Below are positions 8,989 through 18,592 of a DNA stretch of 64,000 nt, in pieces. Within the stretch, counting starts at the first letter, position 1. Each line of letters begins with the position of its first letter. The notes beneath the pieces were generated by a model. That model was not told where the DNA came from. It saw nothing but the letters and a program-made list of their open reading frames with translations, and did no database searches. The position numbers were made by a program, and so were the translations under genes. Source of the stretch: Martinezella hainanensis (GTDB taxonomy: Bacteria; Pseudomonadota; Alphaproteobacteria; Rhizobiales; Rhizobiaceae); the NCBI RefSeq assembly GCF_900094555.1, contig NZ_FMAC01000004.1, forward strand, positions 62,001 through 126,000. The letters are read 5' to 3'.

Positions 8989-9533
8989 TGACGATGGAAA
9001 AGCAGACGGATTCCGCTCCGGGCCAAAGAGCCGGACGGCGCGCCTATTTCATGATCCTGATTTTTGCGGTTCTGGCGATCGGCCTCTTCGCCTGGCATCC
9101 CGCCGATCTCTATCTCTGGATCAAGGCGCTGCACATCATTGCCGTCATCTCGTGGATGGCCGGCATGTTCTATCTGCCGCGTCTTTTCGTCTATCATATC
9201 GATGCGGAACCGGGTTCGCAGCAATCCGAGACGTTCAAGGTGATGGAGCAGCGGCTGCTGCGCTACATCATCACGCCGGCGATGATTCTGACCTGGATTT
9301 TCGGGCTCTACCTCGCCTGGTCCGTCTATGATTTCCAGGGTGGCTGGCTGCACGCCAAGATCGGGCTCGTTGTGCTGCTATCGGCCGTTCACGGTCATTT
9401 CAGCAGCGCGGTGCGCGCCTTCGCCCGAGACGAAAACAAGCATTCGGCGCGGTACTGGCGCCTGATGAACGAGGCGCCGACGCTGTTGATGATCGCGATC
9501 GTCATTCTCGTGGTCGTCAAGCCCTTTGCGTGA
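8988..9533 (+). CDS. hemJ: Protoporphyrinogen IX oxidase, HemJ type
   Basis: The 181-residue integral membrane protein has four hydrophobic segments. The conserved family motif LHIIAVISWMAGMFYLPRLF contains the histidine near residue 48 that is known to matter for function. HemJ oxidises protoporphyrinogen IX to protoporphyrin IX in bacteria lacking HemG or HemY. The ATG at 8988 overlaps the hemE stop (TGATG) and has a strong GGAGG at 8978-8982, so hemE and hemJ are coupled. An in-frame ATG at 8976 is possible but lacks this ribosome site. Confidence 0.92.
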   Translation: MTMEKQTDSAPGQRAGRRAYFMILIFAVLAIGLFAWHPADLYLWIKALHIIAVISWMAGMFYLPRLFVYHIDAEPGSQQSETFKVMEQRLLRYIITPAMILTWIFGLYLAWSVYDFQGGWLHAKIGLVVLLSAVHGHFSSAVRAFARDENKHSARYWRLMNEAPTLLMIAIVILVVVKPFA

Positions 9534-9730
9534 GGCGTGGCTGTATTAGGGGCGACGTTAAATTTCTTTCATTTTGCGTGCCCCCCTTGCGGTTCAGAAA
9601 GTGAGTCGCTATTTTCCCGCCATCTTCTCTTCGTGGCATGTATCCATTCTGTCGCCCGCGAGCGCCCCTATCGCGGTTCTGAATACGAGCAACATTGCCT
9701 TTCCCCTCCTAAAAATGAGTAATTCCCTTC
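9534..9730 (+). promoter_or_regulatory. rho leader region, C-rich on the coding strand
   Basis: The 197 bases before rho hold no gene. The middle (about 9575-9680) is rich in C and pyrimidine runs (CCCCCC, CCCGCC, CGCCCC) and poor in G stretches, as expected of Rho-utilisation sequences. Autogenous attenuation of rho is known in E. coli; the same mechanism here is inference only. No clear hairpin terminator is seen after hemJ. Confidence 0.35.
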
Positions 9731-10996
9731 ATGGCTGAAATGAAGCTTCAGGAACTGAAAAATAAATCCCCGACCGATCTCCTGGCCTTTGCCGAATCGC
9801 TCGAGGTGGAAAACGCCAGCACGATGCGCAAACAGGAATTGATGTTTGCAATTCTCAAGGTGCTGGCGAGCCAGGACGTAGAAATCATCGGCGAGGGCGT
9901 CGTCGAGGTTCTGCAGGATGGCTTCGGTTTCTTGCGTTCCGCTAACGCAAACTATCTTCCCGGTCCGGACGACATCTATATCTCCCCCTCGCAGATCCGC
10001 CGTTTCTCTTTGAAGACGGGCGATACGGTCGAGGGACCGATCCGCGGACCGAAGGAAGGCGAACGTTATTTCGCGCTGCTCAAGGTCAACACCATCAATT
10101 TCGACGATCCGGAAAAGATCCGTCACAAGGTTCACTTCGACAATCTGACGCCGCTCTATCCAAACGAGCGTTTCCGTATGGAACTCGACGTTCCCACGTC
10201 GAAGGATCTGTCACCGCGTGTCATCGATCTTGTGGCACCGCTCGGCAAGGGCCAGCGCGGCCTGATCGTCGCGCCGCCGCGTACCGGTAAAACCGTTCTC
10301 CTGCAGAACATCGCCCATTCCATCACCGCCAATCATCCCGACTGCTATCTGATCGTTCTCTTGATCGACGAGCGTCCGGAAGAAGTGACCGACATGCAGC
10401 GCTCCGTGCGCGGTGAAGTCATCTCCTCGACCTTCGACGAGCCGGCCGTGCGCCACGTGCAGGTTGCCGAAATGGTCATCGAGAAGGCCAAGCGCCTTGT
10501 CGAACATGGCCGCGACGTCGTCATCCTGCTCGATTCCATCACCCGCCTCGGCCGTGCCTATAACACCGTCGTCCCCTCTTCGGGCAAGGTTCTGACCGGT
10601 GGTGTCGACGCCAACGCTCTGCAGCGCCCGAAGCGCTTCTTCGGTGCCGCGCGTAATATCGAAGAAGGCGGTTCGCTGACGATCATCGCGACGGCTCTGA
10701 TCGATACCGGCAGCCGCATGGACGAAGTGATCTTCGAAGAATTCAAGGGTACCGGTAACTCTGAAATCGTGCTCGACCGTAAGGTCGCCGACAAGCGCAT
10801 CTTCCCGGCGATGGATATTCTCAAGTCCGGTACGCGTAAGGAAGACTTGCTTGTGCCGCGCCAGGATCTGCAGAAGATCTTCGTTCTGCGTCGAATTCTT
10901 GCCCCGATGGGTACGACCGATGCAATCGAATTCCTGATCGACAAGCTCAAGCAGACGAAGAACAACCCGGACTTCTTCGATTCGATGAACACGTAA
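9731..10996 (+). CDS. rho: Transcription termination factor Rho
   Basis: The 421-residue hexameric RNA helicase has the usual length. It shows the N-terminal helix bundle, an RNA-binding fold with [20 protein letters not shown] near residue 63, and the Walker A motif APPRTGKT near residue 180. The Walker B/Q-loop region ([16 protein letters not shown]) and the R loop ([19 protein letters not shown]) follow. It ends at a strong hairpin terminator. Position between hemJ and mnmE is conserved in Rhizobiales. Confidence 0.97.
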   Translation: MAEMKLQELKNKSPTDLLAFAESLEVENASTMRKQELMFAILKVLASQDVEIIGEGVVEVLQDGFGFLRSANANYLPGPDDIYISPSQIRRFSLKTGDTVEGPIRGPKEGERYFALLKVNTINFDDPEKIRHKVHFDNLTPLYPNERFRMELDVPTSKDLSPRVIDLVAPLGKGQRGLIVAPPRTGKTVLLQNIAHSITANHPDCYLIVLLIDERPEEVTDMQRSVRGEVISSTFDEPAVRHVQVAEMVIEKAKRLVEHGRDVVILLDSITRLGRAYNTVVPSSGKVLTGGVDANALQRPKRFFGAARNIEEGGSLTIIATALIDTGSRMDEVIFEEFKGTGNSEIVLDRKVADKRIFPAMDILKSGTRKEDLLVPRQDLQKIFVLRRILAPMGTTDAIEFLIDKLKQTKNNPDFFDSMNT

Positions 10997-11052
10997 TCCT
11001 TAGCCGGATTCATAGAATCCGCTGCTTTGGCAGTGCTTATATGGTGTTATGA

Positions 11053-11080
11053 TCGGGCTGCATTTTGCAGCCCGATTTTG
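11053..11080 (+). terminator. Rho-independent terminator after rho
   Basis: A ten-base perfect stem (TCGGGCTGCA, 11053-11062; TGCAGCCCGA, 11066-11075) with a TTT loop is followed by TTTTGTTT. It separates rho from mnmE. Confidence 0.9.
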
Positions 11081-11144
11081 TTTGTTGGATCGGATGTCGC
11101 CCGCCCGGCAATCGATTCGGATGCGGATCAATTTGATGGTGACC

Positions 11145-12455
11145 ATGAACGAGACGATCTATGCTTTGTCCAGCGGCGGACTGCCGGCCGGCGTTGCCGT
11201 CATTCGTATCAGCGGGAATCTGGCGTTCCCTATTGCTGGGTCCCTTGCCGGCGCGCTGCCGGCTCCTCGGCAAGCCGGACTAAAAACGATTCGGACTCGT
11301 AACGGTCTAGTCATCGATCGCGGCCTAGTGCTGATTTTCCCCGGCCCAGCCTCCTTTACCGGAGAAGATTGCGTCGAGATTCATGTTCACGGCGGTAAAG
11401 CGGTGGTGAATGCGCTTCTGCAGGAGCTTTCGGCCTTCGAGCATTGCCGTCTGGCGGAGCACGGTGAGTTTTCGCGGCGCGCCCTCGAGAATGGAAAGAT
11501 GGATCTGGTGGAGGTGGAAGGCCTTGCCGATCTCATCAGTGCTGAAACGGAGATGCAGCGTCGGCTTGCGCTTGAGCATGCGGCTGGCGGGCTATCGGGT
11601 CTCTATAACGCTTGGGCCGACAGATTGACACGGGCACGCGCTCTGATCGAGGCGGAACTGGATTTTGCCGACGAGGACGACGTGCCTGGCTCCGTCTCCG
11701 ATATGGTATGGGCCGATATGAAGCGGCTGCGCCTGGAAATTTCCGATCATCTCGCTGGCGCCGATCTCGGCGAGATCATTCGCGATGGCTTGAAGGTGGT
11801 GATCGCAGGCGCGCCTAATGCAGGCAAATCCAGTCTCATGAATGCGCTGGCAAAGCGTGAAGTGGCAATCGTTACTGATATTGCGGGGACCACGCGCGAT
11901 GTTCTGCATATCGATCTCAATATCGAGGGATATGCCGTCAAGCTCTATGATACGGCCGGACTGCGGGAAACCGATGAGATCGTCGAGCGGGAGGGCATTC
12001 GACGCGCACTGCGGACGGTTGCTGATGCGGATCTTGTTCTGTCTCTTGCCGAAATCGGCAGCGAAGCACAACGGAATTTTCCGGGCTTTGTCGGCAAGGT
12101 CCTGACTATTGGTACGAAAGCTGATATTCATCCGGGGGAAACCAATCAGTATGATCTGTTGATTTCCTCGGCTACCGGTTCAGGTTTGGCGGAGTTGCAT
12201 GAGCTTCTGCGGCAGGATCTGCAGGCGCGTTCCGGGATGCTGTCGTTGGCTTTGCCGAGTCGGCTGCGTCATCGCACATTGCTTGGCGAGAGCCTTCGTG
12301 CCGTCGAGGCGGCGCTTGCGTCAGAGGATCGCGGTCTCGATATCAGGGCAGAATATTTAAGGCAGGCGGCAACCAGCCTTGGACGCATTACCGGACGGGT
12401 CGATGTGGAAGATTTGCTGGATGTGATCTTCTCGGAATTCTGCATAGGAAAATGA
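11145..12455 (+). CDS. mnmE: tRNA modification GTPase MnmE
   Basis: The 436-residue GTPase installs, with MnmG, the aminomethyl-type group at wobble uridine 34 of certain tRNAs. It begins [20 protein letters not shown] (formyl-THF-binding domain). The G1 motif GAPNAGKSS is near residue 222, DTAGLRET near residue 270, and the canonical C-terminal CIGK ends the protein. The ATG at 11145 (GGTGA just upstream) fits homology; an in-frame ATG at 11136 is an alternative. The stop codon overlaps a parS-like palindrome. Confidence 0.95.
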   Translation: MNETIYALSSGGLPAGVAVIRISGNLAFPIAGSLAGALPAPRQAGLKTIRTRNGLVIDRGLVLIFPGPASFTGEDCVEIHVHGGKAVVNALLQELSAFEHCRLAEHGEFSRRALENGKMDLVEVEGLADLISAETEMQRRLALEHAAGGLSGLYNAWADRLTRARALIEAELDFADEDDVPGSVSDMVWADMKRLRLEISDHLAGADLGEIIRDGLKVVIAGAPNAGKSSLMNALAKREVAIVTDIAGTTRDVLHIDLNIEGYAVKLYDTAGLRETDEIVEREGIRRALRTVADADLVLSLAEIGSEAQRNFPGFVGKVLTIGTKADIHPGETNQYDLLISSATGSGLAELHELLRQDLQARSGMLSLALPSRLRHRTLLGESLRAVEAALASEDRGLDIRAEYLRQAATSLGRITGRVDVEDLLDVIFSEFCIGK

Positions 12456-12468
12456 TTCACGTGAAACA
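12453..12468. promoter_or_regulatory. parS-like palindrome overlapping the mnmE stop
   Basis: TGATTCACGTGAAACA differs from canonical parS at one base, and its first three bases are the mnmE TGA stop codon. It lies 28 bases from a second site at 12496. Confidence 0.8.
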
Positions 12469-12495
12469 GGGCTGCGCCTTATGTCCCTGATTGAC

Positions 12496-12509
12496 GTTTC
12501 ACGTGAAAC
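12496..12509. promoter_or_regulatory. parS site between mnmE and mnmG
   Basis: The 14-base core GTTTCACGTGAAAC is a perfect palindrome; the flanking bases are C on both sides rather than T and A. With the site at 12453 it forms a pair in the mnmE-mnmG gap, 2.6 kb from parA. Confidence 0.88.
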
Positions 12510-12565
12510 CTTCTTGACTCCTAAAATTGGTGTGCCAAACAAGCGGCACGACCGAGGACTGGATG

Positions 12566-14446
12566 ATGTTCGATACAATGTATGATGTGATTGTTGTGGG
12601 TGGTGGGCATGCAGGCAGCGAAGCCGCAGCCGCAGCCGCGCGCCTGGGTGCGCGCACGGCACTCGTAACGCATAAGCGCGACACGATCGGCGTCATGTCC
12701 TGTAACCCCGCAATTGGCGGTCTTGGCAAAGGTCATCTGGTTCGGGAAATTGATGCTCTTGATGGCTTGATGGGTCGCGTTGCGGATGCGGCTGGCATCC
12801 AGTTTCGCATGCTCAATCGCAAGAAGGGCCCTGCCGTGCGCGGCCCACGTACCCAGGCAGACCGCAAGCTCTATCGTTTGGCCATGCAGGCAGAGATCGC
12901 CGCAATCGACAATCTCGAGATCATAGAGGGTGACGCTTTCGATCTCGGCTTTGAGCACGGCCGGGTGTCTGCGGTGATCTTGAAAGACGGGCGCAGCATT
13001 CGCTGCGGCGCCGTTGTTCTGACCACGGGCACTTTTCTTCGCGGCCTCATTCATATTGGCGACAAGAAGATACCGGCTGGTCGCGTTGGCGAGGAACCAT
13101 CTCTCGGGCTTTCCGCTACGTTGTTACGACATGGCCTTGCCTTGGGGCGGTTGAAAACCGGAACCCCTGCCCGGCTTGATGGTACGAGCATCGATTGGGA
13201 TTCTGTTGGACGGCAGGGAGCGGATGAAGATCCGACGCCCTTCTCTTTCATGACCGATTCCATCGTGAATCCACAAATTGAATGCGGCGTAACCAGAACG
13301 ACGCCTGAGACTCACAGGATCATTGCCGAAAACCTGAAGCGTTCGGCGATGTATTCCGGCCAGATTGAAGGCGTGGGACCGCGCTATTGCCCATCGATCG
13401 AAGACAAGATCGTCAAATTCGGCGAACGCGACGGTCATCAAATCTTCCTGGAGCCGGAGGGTTTGGACGACAATACCGTCTATCCAAACGGCATATCGAC
13501 CTCGCTGCCTGAGGATGTCCAGAATGAGTTCATCAAGACCATTCCGGGTCTGGAACGAGTGCGCATTCTTCAGCATGCCTATGCCATTGAGTATGATCAT
13601 GTCGATCCGCGTGAATTGAAACTGTCCCTTGAAGTGGAAAAGATTCCCGGACTTTTCTTGGCTGGTCAAATCAACGGTACGACGGGATATGAAGAAGCTG
13701 GCGCCCAGGGGCTCGTTGCGGGGCTGAATGCCGCGCGTTTAGCCGGCGGCGGCAAAGCCATTGAGTTCAGCAGAACAGAATCCTATATCGGTGTGATGAT
13801 CGACGATTTGACCTCGCGCGGCGTAGCAGAGCCTTATCGTATGTTCACCTCGCGCGCGGAGTATCGTCTGTCGCTCCGCGCTGACAATGCCGATGTTCGC
13901 CTTACTCCGGTCGGGCTTGCTTTGGGCTGCGTTGGTTTCGGTCGTGCGGCGCGTTTCGGCCGGTATATGAAGAAGCTCGAGCAGACGCGCGATCAGCTGA
14001 GAAGCCTGACTGTGACGCCGAACGAGGCCGAGAAGGCCGGTATGCATCTTAACAAGGACGGTCAGCGACGTTCCGCCTATGAGCTTCTGTCTCATCCAGG
14101 TCAGTCGGTGGAAAACCTGTCGCGGCTCTGGCCGGAATTGGGGTCCATTGAGCGCAACGTGGCTGAGGCGATCGAGATCGAGGCGGCCTATGCCGTCTAT
14201 ATGGATCGCCAGACGGCCGATATCGTTCAAGCCCGCAGGGAAGAAGAGCGTGTTATTCCGGCGGAGTTTGATTTCTCCGTTCTTTCAGGATTGTCCAATG
14301 AGCTGAAGCAGAAGCTGGGAGTTGCTCGACCCAAAAATATCGCCCAAGCCTCGCGCATTGACGGAATGACGCCGGCGGCTATCTCTTTGCTATTGGCTTA
14401 TTTGAGGAAGATGAGCGCGCCTGAAGAGCAGAAGCTCGTTTCCTGA
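12566..14446 (+). CDS. mnmG: tRNA uridine-5-carboxymethylaminomethyl modification enzyme, FAD subunit
   Basis: This 626-residue flavoprotein is the partner of MnmE. The dinucleotide-binding motif [10 protein letters not shown] lies near residue 13, and [15 protein letters not shown] near residue 78. [16 protein letters not shown] is near residue 367 and [17 protein letters not shown] near residue 425; both are family signatures. Among possible starts the ATG at 12566 has GAGGA at 12554-12558 with about seven bases of spacing. It is followed after 30 bases by rsmG, a widely conserved order. Confidence 0.95.
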   Translation: MFDTMYDVIVVGGGHAGSEAAAAAARLGARTALVTHKRDTIGVMSCNPAIGGLGKGHLVREIDALDGLMGRVADAAGIQFRMLNRKKGPAVRGPRTQADRKLYRLAMQAEIAAIDNLEIIEGDAFDLGFEHGRVSAVILKDGRSIRCGAVVLTTGTFLRGLIHIGDKKIPAGRVGEEPSLGLSATLLRHGLALGRLKTGTPARLDGTSIDWDSVGRQGADEDPTPFSFMTDSIVNPQIECGVTRTTPETHRIIAENLKRSAMYSGQIEGVGPRYCPSIEDKIVKFGERDGHQIFLEPEGLDDNTVYPNGISTSLPEDVQNEFIKTIPGLERVRILQHAYAIEYDHVDPRELKLSLEVEKIPGLFLAGQINGTTGYEEAGAQGLVAGLNAARLAGGGKAIEFSRTESYIGVMIDDLTSRGVAEPYRMFTSRAEYRLSLRADNADVRLTPVGLALGCVGFGRAARFGRYMKKLEQTRDQLRSLTVTPNEAEKAGMHLNKDGQRRSAYELLSHPGQSVENLSRLWPELGSIERNVAEAIEIEAAYAVYMDRQTADIVQARREEERVIPAEFDFSVLSGLSNELKQKLGVARPKNIAQASRIDGMTPAAISLLLAYLRKMSAPEEQKLVS

Positions 14447-14476
14447 CGCCACTACAAGGTTGGAGAGTCCAATAGT

Positions 14477-15094
14477 ATGGAATTGAACGGTGTGCGTGTT
14501 TCACGTGAAACACAGGAGCGGTTGCAGCATTTTGCGCAGCTTTTTCAGAAATGGGCGAAGACCATCAATCTTGTCGCGCCTTCTACGATCGACGATCTTT
14601 GGCGGCGCCACATCGCGGATAGCGCGCAGATATTTCAGCTGCATCCGGCACCGGACCATTGGGTTGATCTGGGGAGTGGTGGTGGATTTCCGGGTGTGAT
14701 AACGGCAATTCTGCTGGCGGAAAAGGGTGCCGGGCACGTCGATCTGGTCGAAAGCAATCAGAAAAAGGCTGCGTTTTTGCGTGTCTGTCTGCGGGAATGC
14801 GCAGCTCGCGGCGCGGTTCATGCCATTCGTATCGAAGAAGCGCCTTCGGCTATCCAAAATTGTGACGTAATTTCCGCACGAGCACTTGCCGAGCTTGAGA
14901 TGTTGCTGGATTACGCGGCTCCTTGGCTCGATCGCAATGAAAATCTGCGTCTCTTTCTGCATAAAGGCCGGGATTACGAGCGCGAGCTACAGAAAGCCCG
15001 TGGTCGTTGGGAATTCGATCTGGTAAAACATCAGAGTGTCGTTGAGCGAGATTCCGTCATTCTGGAGCTAAGTCGCCTTCGACGCCTGATTTAA
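14477..15094 (+). CDS. rsmG: 16S rRNA (guanine-527-N7) methyltransferase
   Basis: The 205-residue SAM-dependent methyltransferase carries the SAM motif [12 protein letters not shown] near residue 64 and [12 protein letters not shown] near residue 90. It is known to methylate G527 of 16S rRNA. A perfect 16-base parS site lies within codons 7-12 and fixes the peptide V-S-R-E-T. The gene ends 12 bases before the parA start, in the classical gidA-gidB-parA-parB order. Confidence 0.95.
   Translation: MELNGVRVSRETQERLQHFAQLFQKWAKTINLVAPSTIDDLWRRHIADSAQIFQLHPAPDHWVDLGSGGGFPGVITAILLAEKGAGHVDLVESNQKKAAFLRVCLRECAARGAVHAIRIEEAPSAIQNCDVISARALAELEMLLDYAAPWLDRNENLRLFLHKGRDYERELQKARGRWEFDLVKHQSVVERDSVILELSRLRRLI
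14497..14512. promoter_or_regulatory. parS site, perfect 16-mer, inside rsmG
   Basis: TGTTTCACGTGAAACA is an exact match to the bacterial parS consensus and a perfect palindrome. It lies within the rsmG reading frame about 0.6 kb before parA. Confidence 0.95.
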
Positions 15095-15106
15095 CCATAA
15101 TTGGAT

Positions 15107-15913
15107 ATGCGGCAGATGATCGGCGAGCGAAACCGGATTATTACAATCGCAAATCAAAAGGGCGGCGTTGGGAAGACGACGACCGCGATCAACCTGGCGA
15201 CGGCTCTTGCGGCCATCGGCGAGCGCGTCCTGATCGTGGATCTCGATCCGCAGGGCAATGCCAGTACAGGCTTGGGCATCGAGCGACGTGATCGCAAGTT
15301 GTCGTCCTATGATCTGTTGGTAGGCAGCCATGGGATCATGGATACGGTTCAGGAAACGGCCGTTCCGAATCTCTTCATCGTGCCATCAACGATGGATCTG
15401 CTCGGCGTCGAGATGGAAATCGCGCAGCAGCCGGATCGCGTCTTCAAGCTGCGGCGAGCGCTGAACGCCTCGGACGCCCTCGCCTTTTCCTATATTCTGG
15501 TGGATTGCCCACCCTCGTTCAATCTTCTGACGATGAATGCCATGGCGGCGGCACATTCCGTTTTGGTGCCGTTACAGTGCGAATTTTTCGCACTGGAAGG
15601 CCTCAGCCAGCTGCTGGAAACCGTCGATCAGGTGCGGCGGACGGTCAATCCGTCCCTCGATATTCAGGGAATCGTCTTGACCATGTTCGATTCTCGCAAC
15701 AATCTGGCGCAGCAGGTTGTCACCGATGTACGGACTCATCTTGGCGAAAAAGTCTACCACACGTTGATTCCGCGCAACGTTCGCGTGTCCGAAGCGCCAT
15801 CCTACGGCAAGCCCGCCATTCTTTACGATCTGAAGTGCGCAGGCAGCCAGGCCTATCTGCAACTGGCTTCGGAAGTGATTCAAAGAGAGCGGCAGCGGAA
15901 AGCTGCCGCCTGA
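15107..15913 (+). CDS. parA: Chromosome partitioning ATPase ParA
   Basis: The 268-residue ATPase has the deviant Walker A motif NQKGGVGKTTT at about residues 17-27. DLDPQGNAST is near residue 47, and VDCPPSFNLLTMNA near residue 130. ParA binds DNA in its ATP form and moves ParB-parS complexes. The ATG at 15107 is preferred, but an ATG at 15116 and a TTG at 15101 are also in frame. parB follows after 36 bases. Confidence 0.95.
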   Translation: MRQMIGERNRIITIANQKGGVGKTTTAINLATALAAIGERVLIVDLDPQGNASTGLGIERRDRKLSSYDLLVGSHGIMDTVQETAVPNLFIVPSTMDLLGVEMEIAQQPDRVFKLRRALNASDALAFSYILVDCPPSFNLLTMNAMAAAHSVLVPLQCEFFALEGLSQLLETVDQVRRTVNPSLDIQGIVLTMFDSRNNLAQQVVTDVRTHLGEKVYHTLIPRNVRVSEAPSYGKPAILYDLKCAGSQAYLQLASEVIQRERQRKAAA

Positions 15914-15949
15914 TATGATCTAGTATTTGTTCAAGAGTGAGTATCGGCG

Positions 15950-16834
15950 ATGAATGATGATCTTTCGAAGCGGCGTCTCGGGCGCGGACTGGCGGCCCTT
16001 ATCGGGGAGATGGATCAGCCGACGCCTGTGGATGCCGGCAGACCGGCCGTCAATCCCGATCGCCTGGTGCCGATCGAGTTCATCAGCCGCAATCCGCGCA
16101 ATCCGCGCCGCTATTTCGACGAAACCGAGCTGCATGATCTTGCCAGCTCTATCCGCCAGCATGGCATCGTCCAGCCGGTCGTGGTCCGCACGGTTTCCAG
16201 CGATCGCTTTGAAATCATTGCCGGTGAAAGACGCTGGCGCGCAGCTCAGCTTGCCGGCCTGATCGAAATTCCAGTGATCGTACGCGATGTTGACGACAAG
16301 ACCGCGCTTGAGATTGCTATTGTCGAGAACGTCCAGCGCGCAGACCTCAATCCATTGGAAGAGGCATTGGGTTACGAGCAGTTGATCGCCGAGCATGGCT
16401 ATACGCAAAACGATCTCGGCGAAATCATCGGCAAGAGCCGTAGCCATGTCGCGAATTCTTTGCGACTGCTGAAGCTTCCCGATCCGGTGCGCGATATGCT
16501 TGCTGCCGGCTCGCTTTCCGCCGGTCATGCCCGCGCCCTCGTTTCGACCTCCGATCCGACGGCACTGGCGCGAACTGTCGTTTCCAAGGGCATGTCCGTT
16601 CGCGATGCCGAGCGGCTGGCGCAGAATGACATCAAGGCTCAGAACGATCCTCGCCCGGCTGGCGCGCGCAGGGATGAGAAGGATTCCGATACGCTGGCGC
16701 TCGAGCGCACCCTGTCGGACACGCTCGGGCTGGATGTTTCCATCAATCACCGCGGCAATGGCGGCCAGGTGAAGATCAGCTACAAGACGCTGGAGCAGCT
16801 TGAGGAAATCTGCCGGCTTCTGGAGCGCCGCTAG
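15950..16834 (+). CDS. parB: Chromosome partitioning protein ParB
   Basis: The 294-residue protein has the CTPase/sliding-clamp motifs of ParB (NPRNPRRYF near residue 45 and GERRWRAAQLAG near residue 91). ALEIAIVENVQRADLNPLEE follows near residue 121. The HTH that reads parS includes TQNDLGEIIGKSRSHVANSL near residue 150. A C-terminal dimerisation segment ends LEEICRLLERR. Its targets are the parS sites listed separately. The TAG stop lies at the first bases of a degenerate intergenic repeat. Confidence 0.96.
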   Translation: MNDDLSKRRLGRGLAALIGEMDQPTPVDAGRPAVNPDRLVPIEFISRNPRNPRRYFDETELHDLASSIRQHGIVQPVVVRTVSSDRFEIIAGERRWRAAQLAGLIEIPVIVRDVDDKTALEIAIVENVQRADLNPLEEALGYEQLIAEHGYTQNDLGEIIGKSRSHVANSLRLLKLPDPVRDMLAAGSLSAGHARALVSTSDPTALARTVVSKGMSVRDAERLAQNDIKAQNDPRPAGARRDEKDSDTLALERTLSDTLGLDVSINHRGNGGQVKISYKTLEQLEEICRLLERR

Positions 16835-16935
16835 AACGGTTCAGCCCCTCACGGGAACGTTATCGGTCTGGTCGCTTGCTACTCGCTATACCCGACGGAA
16901 GACCGTTACGTGTTTTCTCCGGAATTGCTCGATAA
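16834..16935. repeat. Diverged RIME1-like intergenic repeat after parB
   Basis: This segment starts CTAGAACGGTTCAG, contains ACGGAAGACCG and ends GGAATTGCTCGA. The start, middle and end resemble the better-preserved copy at 61232-61337 in the same order. The internal hairpins have decayed. I see no other feature in the 185-base parB-holA gap except the parS-like site at 17004. Confidence 0.45.
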
Positions 16936-17003
16936 CTCAATAATGCTGTAAAAACAAAGAGATGGGCGGTTACGGCTTCGCTCTGCGTCCGGCCTATCCA
17001 AGC

Positions 17004-17019
17004 CGTTTCCCGTGAAACA
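17004..17019. promoter_or_regulatory. Degenerate parS-like site beside holA
   Basis: CGTTTCCCGTGAAACA has two differences from canonical parS, one in the central CACGTG. It ends one base before the holA stop. ParB binding here is doubtful. Confidence 0.4.
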
Positions 17020-18057
17020 TCAGCCTCTGCGTGCCGACTGCAATGTGGTCGCAAGCAGGGTTTGCGTTGCGATCGTGTCTTCGAGGCTCGCACGCTGGCG
17101 CGTCTGGAGAATGGCGGATTGCAGCCTGTTCATCTCGCGGGCGATGGCGGGAGCGGACCAGGTCTTGAGAGCCTGTTCTATGATCGGCTTGCGCCTGAAG
17201 TGCAGATGACGCCCATGCGTCTGCATGACCTGGGCCGGCGCGATCCGCTTTTCATCCATCTCGGCCCGCATCGTATCGAGCATCTGAAACTGCCGCAGGC
17301 AACCCTGTAGCACGAGAAACATCGGGGTCTTGGAGGAGGCGATCTTCTGCATGGCATGCAGAAAGGCCTCGGAGTCCCCCTTCAAGATGGCGTCGACGGC
17401 ATCATCGGTGGAAATCGCGCTGGCATCACCGATGATCTCCATGACATGGTTTTCTTCGATCGTGCCCTGCCCGCGGCAGTAAAGCGCCAGTTTGCGCACC
17501 TCGTTGCGCGAAGCGATGCGGTCACCGCCAAGAAGCTCGAGCAATGCCTGACGGGCTGCCGGGGCAATGCGCAACCCCTCATTTGCCAGCTCCGTATCGA
17601 TCAGGCCATTCAGGGCTCTGGCGTCATCGGCATAGCAGGGAATGGTCGCGACGGAGCGTGCCGGTTCGGCCACCTTGCGCAGACCCGCGCCCTTCTTCAG
17701 ATCGCCGGCTTCGATGATGACGAAACTCGCCTCCGGCGGGCCTTCAGCAATGATCTGCATCGAATCGATCAATGCTTTTTCATTGGCGGCACCGCGAATC
17801 CAGACGAGCTTTTCGCCGCCGAACAGACCGATGGCGTTGACTTCATCGAGCAGGCGTCCTGCATCATTCTGCAGGTCGCCGACGTCAAGCTTGATGAGGG
17901 AAAAGGCATCGTTGAGATCGACGCCGGTTTTGGCGGCGATCTGCGCTGCACGTTCGGAAACGAGGCCACGATCCGGGCCATAGATCACGAAGACCCGATA
18001 ATTGCGCGCGGCATTTTGCAGGAATCCATCAAATTCGTGAGACTTGATTTCCGCCAT
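17020..18057 (-). CDS. holA: DNA polymerase III delta subunit (clamp loader)
   Basis: The 345-residue protein matches HolA. Its N-terminus is MAEIKSHEFDGFLQNAARNY, with VFVIYGPDRGLVSERAAQIA near residue 22, a degenerate P-loop region as in this AAA+ subunit. The C-terminal helical collar follows (RQRASLEDTIATQTLLATTL). The subunit opens the beta clamp. The ATG at 18057 is chosen because homology starts there; a longer frame to 18147 would overlap lptE. It lies 13 bases after lptE in a leuS-lptE-holA operon. Confidence 0.92.
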   Translation of the reverse strand: MAEIKSHEFDGFLQNAARNYRVFVIYGPDRGLVSERAAQIAAKTGVDLNDAFSLIKLDVGDLQNDAGRLLDEVNAIGLFGGEKLVWIRGAANEKALIDSMQIIAEGPPEASFVIIEAGDLKKGAGLRKVAEPARSVATIPCYADDARALNGLIDTELANEGLRIAPAARQALLELLGGDRIASRNEVRKLALYCRGQGTIEENHVMEIIGDASAISTDDAVDAILKGDSEAFLHAMQKIASSKTPMFLVLQGCLRQFQMLDTMRAEMDEKRIAPAQVMQTHGRHLHFRRKPIIEQALKTWSAPAIAREMNRLQSAILQTRQRASLEDTIATQTLLATTLQSARRG

Positions 18058-18070
18058 GCCGCGCTCTTTA

Positions 18071-18592
18071 TCAGCGGCTGAGCGCGGCAGCGATATCGGC
18101 TGCGACCATCTCGGCCACTTCGCGGGCGGCACGGTCTTCCGAATCACGGATGGCGCGCTGCTTGGCGAATTCCTGGGTCGGGAAGTCGACGAGCGAAGTC
18201 ACCGCTCGGCTACCCGATTTGATGACTTTGCCAGTGCCGATTTCCTTCAAGGTGAAGGAAGCCGTCACGGTGGTACGGCCTGCGCCGGACGTATCCGAAG
18301 ACGGAAGATAGAGCACGCCGGCGGTGCCGGAGCTGACGCTCAGATCGACATTGTATTTCGGCGTCTTGGTCTCGCCCGCGCCGCGCCCGGCGATGAAGAT
18401 CAGCTGGTTGCGCACCTGGAGACCGATGCGCGAGCCGACGTCGGAGAAGGAGACTTCCGACAGCTTCTGCGTGACACCGGTGCTGACGGCATAGAGCGGC
18501 CGAACCTGGCAGGCAGACAGAAGTCCGGCAACGGCCACAAGAGACGCAACGCCGGCGATGCGGGCGAACTTGAAAAGAGTATCAGACGACAA
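18071..18592 (-). CDS. lptE: LPS-assembly lipoprotein LptE
   Basis: The 173-residue protein has a lipoprotein signal peptide, with hydrophobic residues about 12-25 and lipobox LSAC giving lipidated Cys28. A short LptE-type domain begins VRPLYAVS. LptE plugs the LptD barrel that inserts lipopolysaccharide into the outer membrane. The ATG overlaps the 3' end of leuS by 11 bases, and holA follows; leuS-lptE-holA is a conserved alphaproteobacterial order. Confidence 0.88.
   Translation of the reverse strand: MSSDTLFKFARIAGVASLVAVAGLLSACQVRPLYAVSTGVTQKLSEVSFSDVGSRIGLQVRNQLIFIAGRGAGETKTPKYNVDLSVSSGTAGVLYLPSSDTSGAGRTTVTASFTLKEIGTGKVIKSGSRAVTSLVDFPTQEFAKQRAIRDSEDRAAREVAEMVAADIAAALSR

Noticed and set aside
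10450..10465. CACGTG-containing sequences inside rho and elsewhere as parS sites
   Set aside because: Only the central six bases match; the flanking TTTC/GAAA arms are absent.
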